From: Eunapius fragilis
Lineage: Eukaryota > Porifera > Demospongiae > Spongillida > Spongillidae
Assembly (NCBI GenBank): GCA_963681505.1
Contig: OY811974.1
Span: 4,760,501 to 4,824,500 of the forward strand
Reading direction: 5' to 3'
DNA length: 64,000 nucleotides
In this document: positions 61,110 to 64,000 of the stretch, in pieces
Layout of the letters: each line of letters begins with the position of its first letter
Numbering within the stretch: position 1 is the stretch's first letter
The notes under the pieces: generated by a model
Seen by the model: only the letters and a program-made list of their open reading frames with translations
Told to the model about the DNA's origin: nothing
Databases searched by the model: none
Position numbers and translations under genes: made by a program

Positions 61110-61930
61110 AGCCGCTAAGGCATTTCGGATGATTCGAAGGCCAATCAGCCAGATGTAAAAACTTGCGTGCTTGATAAAAGATCAAAATGGGTGGCTATCG
61201 ATGGTACAATGGTGTTATAATATGAGAGACACGAGCGAAAAGTGGGCTGGTTAAAACCGTGCAACCGGACCGGCGGCGACGGCCCTGGCCCGACTTAGTA
61301 TGCATCATGCGCTATCAAGTACCAATTATATGGCAGCGGAAAACTTGCCTTTGCACCAGTCTTCTCGGTAGCGACTCACTCATTCGGAAGTATCGTTCAT
61401 TACCAGTGCAGAACTTTTTTTCATTCATCGCGGGCTCTTGCGTCAAATTGTGAATACCGATGCTCTAATAAATCGCGATCGCGGTGCCAATGTCATAAAA
61501 GCAAGCCCATTTTTAATTATTGTTTTTGATGCGTCATGTATATTGATTAGTTCCCCAAGATTGACTATGGCCATGGCACATATTGAATTGGTCAAAGTGG
61601 ATGCATGCGAAGTGCGTGTGAATTCCGAATGATGCCGCTTCAGGGTCCATTATATAACTACAAAGTAGTGCTGAATTAAAATTTAGTTACCACCATGTAT
61701 GGCCGGCCAGGGCGGGGTACGTCAGTCCATGCATGAGGTCGTAATGAAATTCAGTACAAGTCATGCGTTGGCTGATGAAGCCATACAAGGTGCATGATGC
61801 AATTTTGCTAGGTAAGCTGACATTCCCTCGCACAAAAAAACAGGTACAAGCAGTTCACCGGCAAACTGATTGTCCCGCAATTTCATCCGTTAGGTTCCAC
61901 AGACTAGATGCATATTGAAACTTGAGGCTT
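61110..61930. other. Intergenic, nothing recognised
   Basis: No exon, RNA gene or repeat end was seen. Confidence 0.35.
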
Positions 61931-61940
61931 GAGAGCACTT

Positions 61941-62124
61941 CACTGCGCCACAGCATTTAGTAAGCAGAGCTGTGCAGAGTCTGCATATCAACCGTATGCA
62001 GATGAGTATTGTTGAAGTGTTCATTTGCAGACGTCTGCAAACGAACACTTCAATGATACCCGTCTGCATACGGTTGAAATGCAGACTCTGCACAGCTCTG
62101 CATACTAAATGCTGTGGCGCAGTG
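61941..62124. mobile_element. Palindromic MITE, 184 bp
   Basis: Ends CACTGCGCCACAGCATTTAG and its complement. The arms (~90 bp) pair almost fully around GCAGACGTCTGC. No clear target duplication. Confidence 0.85.
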
Positions 62125-62129
62125 AGCTT

Positions 62130-63660
62130 CAGCTGTATCCAATAAAATTCAGACCTTCCAGATGGAACATTGGCTGCTCCCCACCATTTACACAATCATG
62201 ATTAAACCACGTTTATTTTTAATCAACGCCGGCACTGGTTCTGTAGCTGAAGCCAGAAACACGCATCTAATGACCCCGTTTAGTGCCCTAACTTGGGGTA
62301 GTGGGCAACATGGGGTGAGCAAGCACACCATTCTTGCAAACTCTTGTCAAGGTCAGCTACATTGTACCCATACAAGTGCTTGCCCACCTGTCATGTCTCG
62401 TCTCATGTCATGTCTCTTTCATCAGGTATTTGCTGATGGTAGGGCTCACTGAAAGGTCTCGATGCTGGTCACTTACACTGTTGTATGTGGTCTCTCCAGA
62501 TCAAGAACTTGTACATCCTGTCTTTGTGTTTCCCTCATGAATAGGCATACACTTATCAGTATACTGATAGGTACAATTTAGCACTAATGACATTATCATC
62601 TTAGTGGTACGTGGCACTTTGATGCCCTATGCTATGGTGTAGAGCATTGGATAATGAATTGCCATAGTCGAATTACAATACATGCACATGTACAAGCATA
62701 TGATCCTTTCTTTTAACTCCCTTGTACGTTTATTTTAACTGATCAATATTTATGCACATCAATCACCAGTGCTTTCAGTAGCACATGTATCACTAGTCTA
62801 AAGGAACACTGTAAAATACTGTAAAAATACTCACCTATTAATTAAAGTAATGCCAAGATCACAGCAGATCCAAGACCTGGTTCTAGGAACACACACACAT
62901 ACACACGCACACACATACACATACATACACTACCTGACACTTCCCAGAATCCCTATACAGGTTTGCGGAACTCTATCACCAGCTCAATATGAAAATGCAT
63001 ATAGAAATACTTGTAAAAGAGACCTAGGGGAAAACTATACAGTGCTAAACGCTTTTATACAGCTTTGGATAACACTGCATATTGGGGTGTTATAGGAACA
63101 AGTATGCAATAAAGCCCCACGTACATGCATGTACACTAATACACTAGCATATAACAATTTTACCCTCTTCATAGTGTCCACCAATAAAAATTAGGCTGAA
63201 GTATCTTTTATAATTAGTTGGACATTGTGAACAATAACAATTAATGAACACGCACATTTTTAGATATCTGCTTAGCTGGCACATAGCTAACTGCAAACAC
63301 AGCTAGCACAGATTATTCATTGCAAATGATCCACCCTTATAAAGGCAGAGGGTTAAAAGGTCACAATGCATTCATTGATCAGTACTCATACATGTATGAG
63401 AAGAGGTCATTCAGGCTTTAGTTAGCCAGTTAAATGAGCAGCTTATAGTTCCTCGTGGGGTTAGCAAGGGGGGTGACCCTCCGCCATACCACCATCTTTC
63501 CACTGATGTCAACCGGATCAGTTGCATGTGGACTCAGTCACTCCATAACTGCAAGGATACACCATACATATAGCCTCATATGGTTGGTAACATGGGTGTG
63601 CGTTGAGAGTGGGTGTGCTCCTACAGAGAGACTGCAGCACATCTCCTAGGCAGGACATTA
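62130..63660. other. Intergenic or intron, nothing firmly recognised
   Basis: A short CA tract lies at 62890-62930. Frames at 62162-62540 and 63455-63649 show no domain. It may hold ectodomain exons of the candidate gene at the right edge, but I could not define any. Confidence 0.35.
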
Positions 63661-63669
63661 TGTGAGTAG

Positions 63670-63949
63670 GGAGGGACATTGATTATGGTATGCTTGCTAC
63701 ACTAGTACTGTCTGCACTGACAACCACTGTTGTACTACTATTCATTGCATTGTCTGTCGGTGTGTGTAAAAAAAATCATACAGTGTAGTAGTTGGCTCTT
63801 ATAGTAATTCAATTATATGATCTGTTAATATGTGAGTCAGCTTTGTGTGGATAGTAAATTAACCTGCTAGGGTCATGTAAATGCAGTAACGATAGTGATA
63901 CCTGCATTTCAGGATCAGTTCCGTTGCACAGGCTCAAGCTCCACATGAC
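63670..63949 (+). CDS. Candidate transmembrane gene, two exons
   Basis: Exon 63670-63759 (acceptor GTGAGTAG, donor TCG/GTGTGT) is 90 nt, phase 1-1. It encodes RDIDYGMLATLVLSALTTTV followed by VLLFIALSV, one transmembrane helix. The next exon 63913-63949 (acceptor TGCATTTCAG, donor GAC/GTATGT) is 37 nt, phase 1-2, encoding a short basic stretch. The receptor gene at 1753-10922 has the same phase pattern at its transmembrane and first cytoplasmic exons. The gene would continue past the window edge. Upstream exons are not identified. Confidence 0.35.
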
Positions 63950-64000
63950 GTATGTACTCCTTTACATAGTTGTGATGTAATACTACAACTTGCATAAGTT

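Noticed and set aside
1..64000. CRISPR arrays, bacterial operons, tRNA or rRNA genes
   Set aside because: The tandem repeats lack unique spacers of regular length, the genes are intron-bearing, and no cloverleaf or rRNA core sequence was recognised by eye.

Overview
This is animal genomic DNA, not bacterial. Genes are split by many introns with GT..AG borders. Microsatellites, minisatellites and many broken transposons fill the spaces. Phase-1 Ig/FN3 exon architecture, a BEN-like gene, a RAG1-N-terminus-like element and many foldback elements fit an early-branching marine invertebrate, most likely a demosponge. The species call is inference. The short palindrome TACATGTA is strikingly frequent throughout.

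Four host-type gene models can be built by hand. (1) A complete 8-exon minus-strand gene (1753-10922) encodes a 423-residue single-pass receptor: signal peptide, one Ig domain, one FN3 domain, Ser/Thr-rich stalk, transmembrane helix and cytoplasmic tail. (2) A BEN-domain-like protein gene (19199-21265, minus) has 6 exons, five of them joined by phase-1 introns. (3) A very large minus-strand gene (about 21981-42979) has short exons, almost all phase 0-0, encoding coiled-coil segments. The exons fall into recurring classes, and its middle has been expanded by tandem duplication of a ~2.1 kb unit. (4) A possible second membrane receptor begins on the plus strand at the right edge (63670-64000).

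The rest is mobile DNA. From left to right: an internally deleted Tc1/mariner-like copy with its own minisatellite (4088-5336); a 639-bp foldback element with a TTAG target duplication (6398-7036); a BEL/Pao integrase remnant (7590-8990); a decayed DDE-transposon-like gene with a C2H2 finger (12805-16100); a ~5 kb TA-flanked segment (16702-21695) holding an intron-containing Tc1-like transposase, a 61-bp minisatellite and the BEN gene; a Ginger-like integrase fragment between C-rich inverted ends (23289-24439); a 272-bp MITE and a 1481-bp foldback element, both placed in one copy of the tandem duplication while sister copies keep the empty sites; a 2-kb long-inverted-repeat element (37228-39243); an N-RAG-TP/RAG1-like element (44752-46077); Ty3/gypsy pol and gag pieces (48470-50100); palindromic MITEs; a Ty3/gypsy 5' half (55370-57494) interrupted by an hAT fragment and a (CA)n tract; a Ty1/copia-like gag-protease remnant; and a clean hAT MITE with an 8-bp target duplication (60303-60650).

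No tRNA, rRNA or CRISPR array was recognised.
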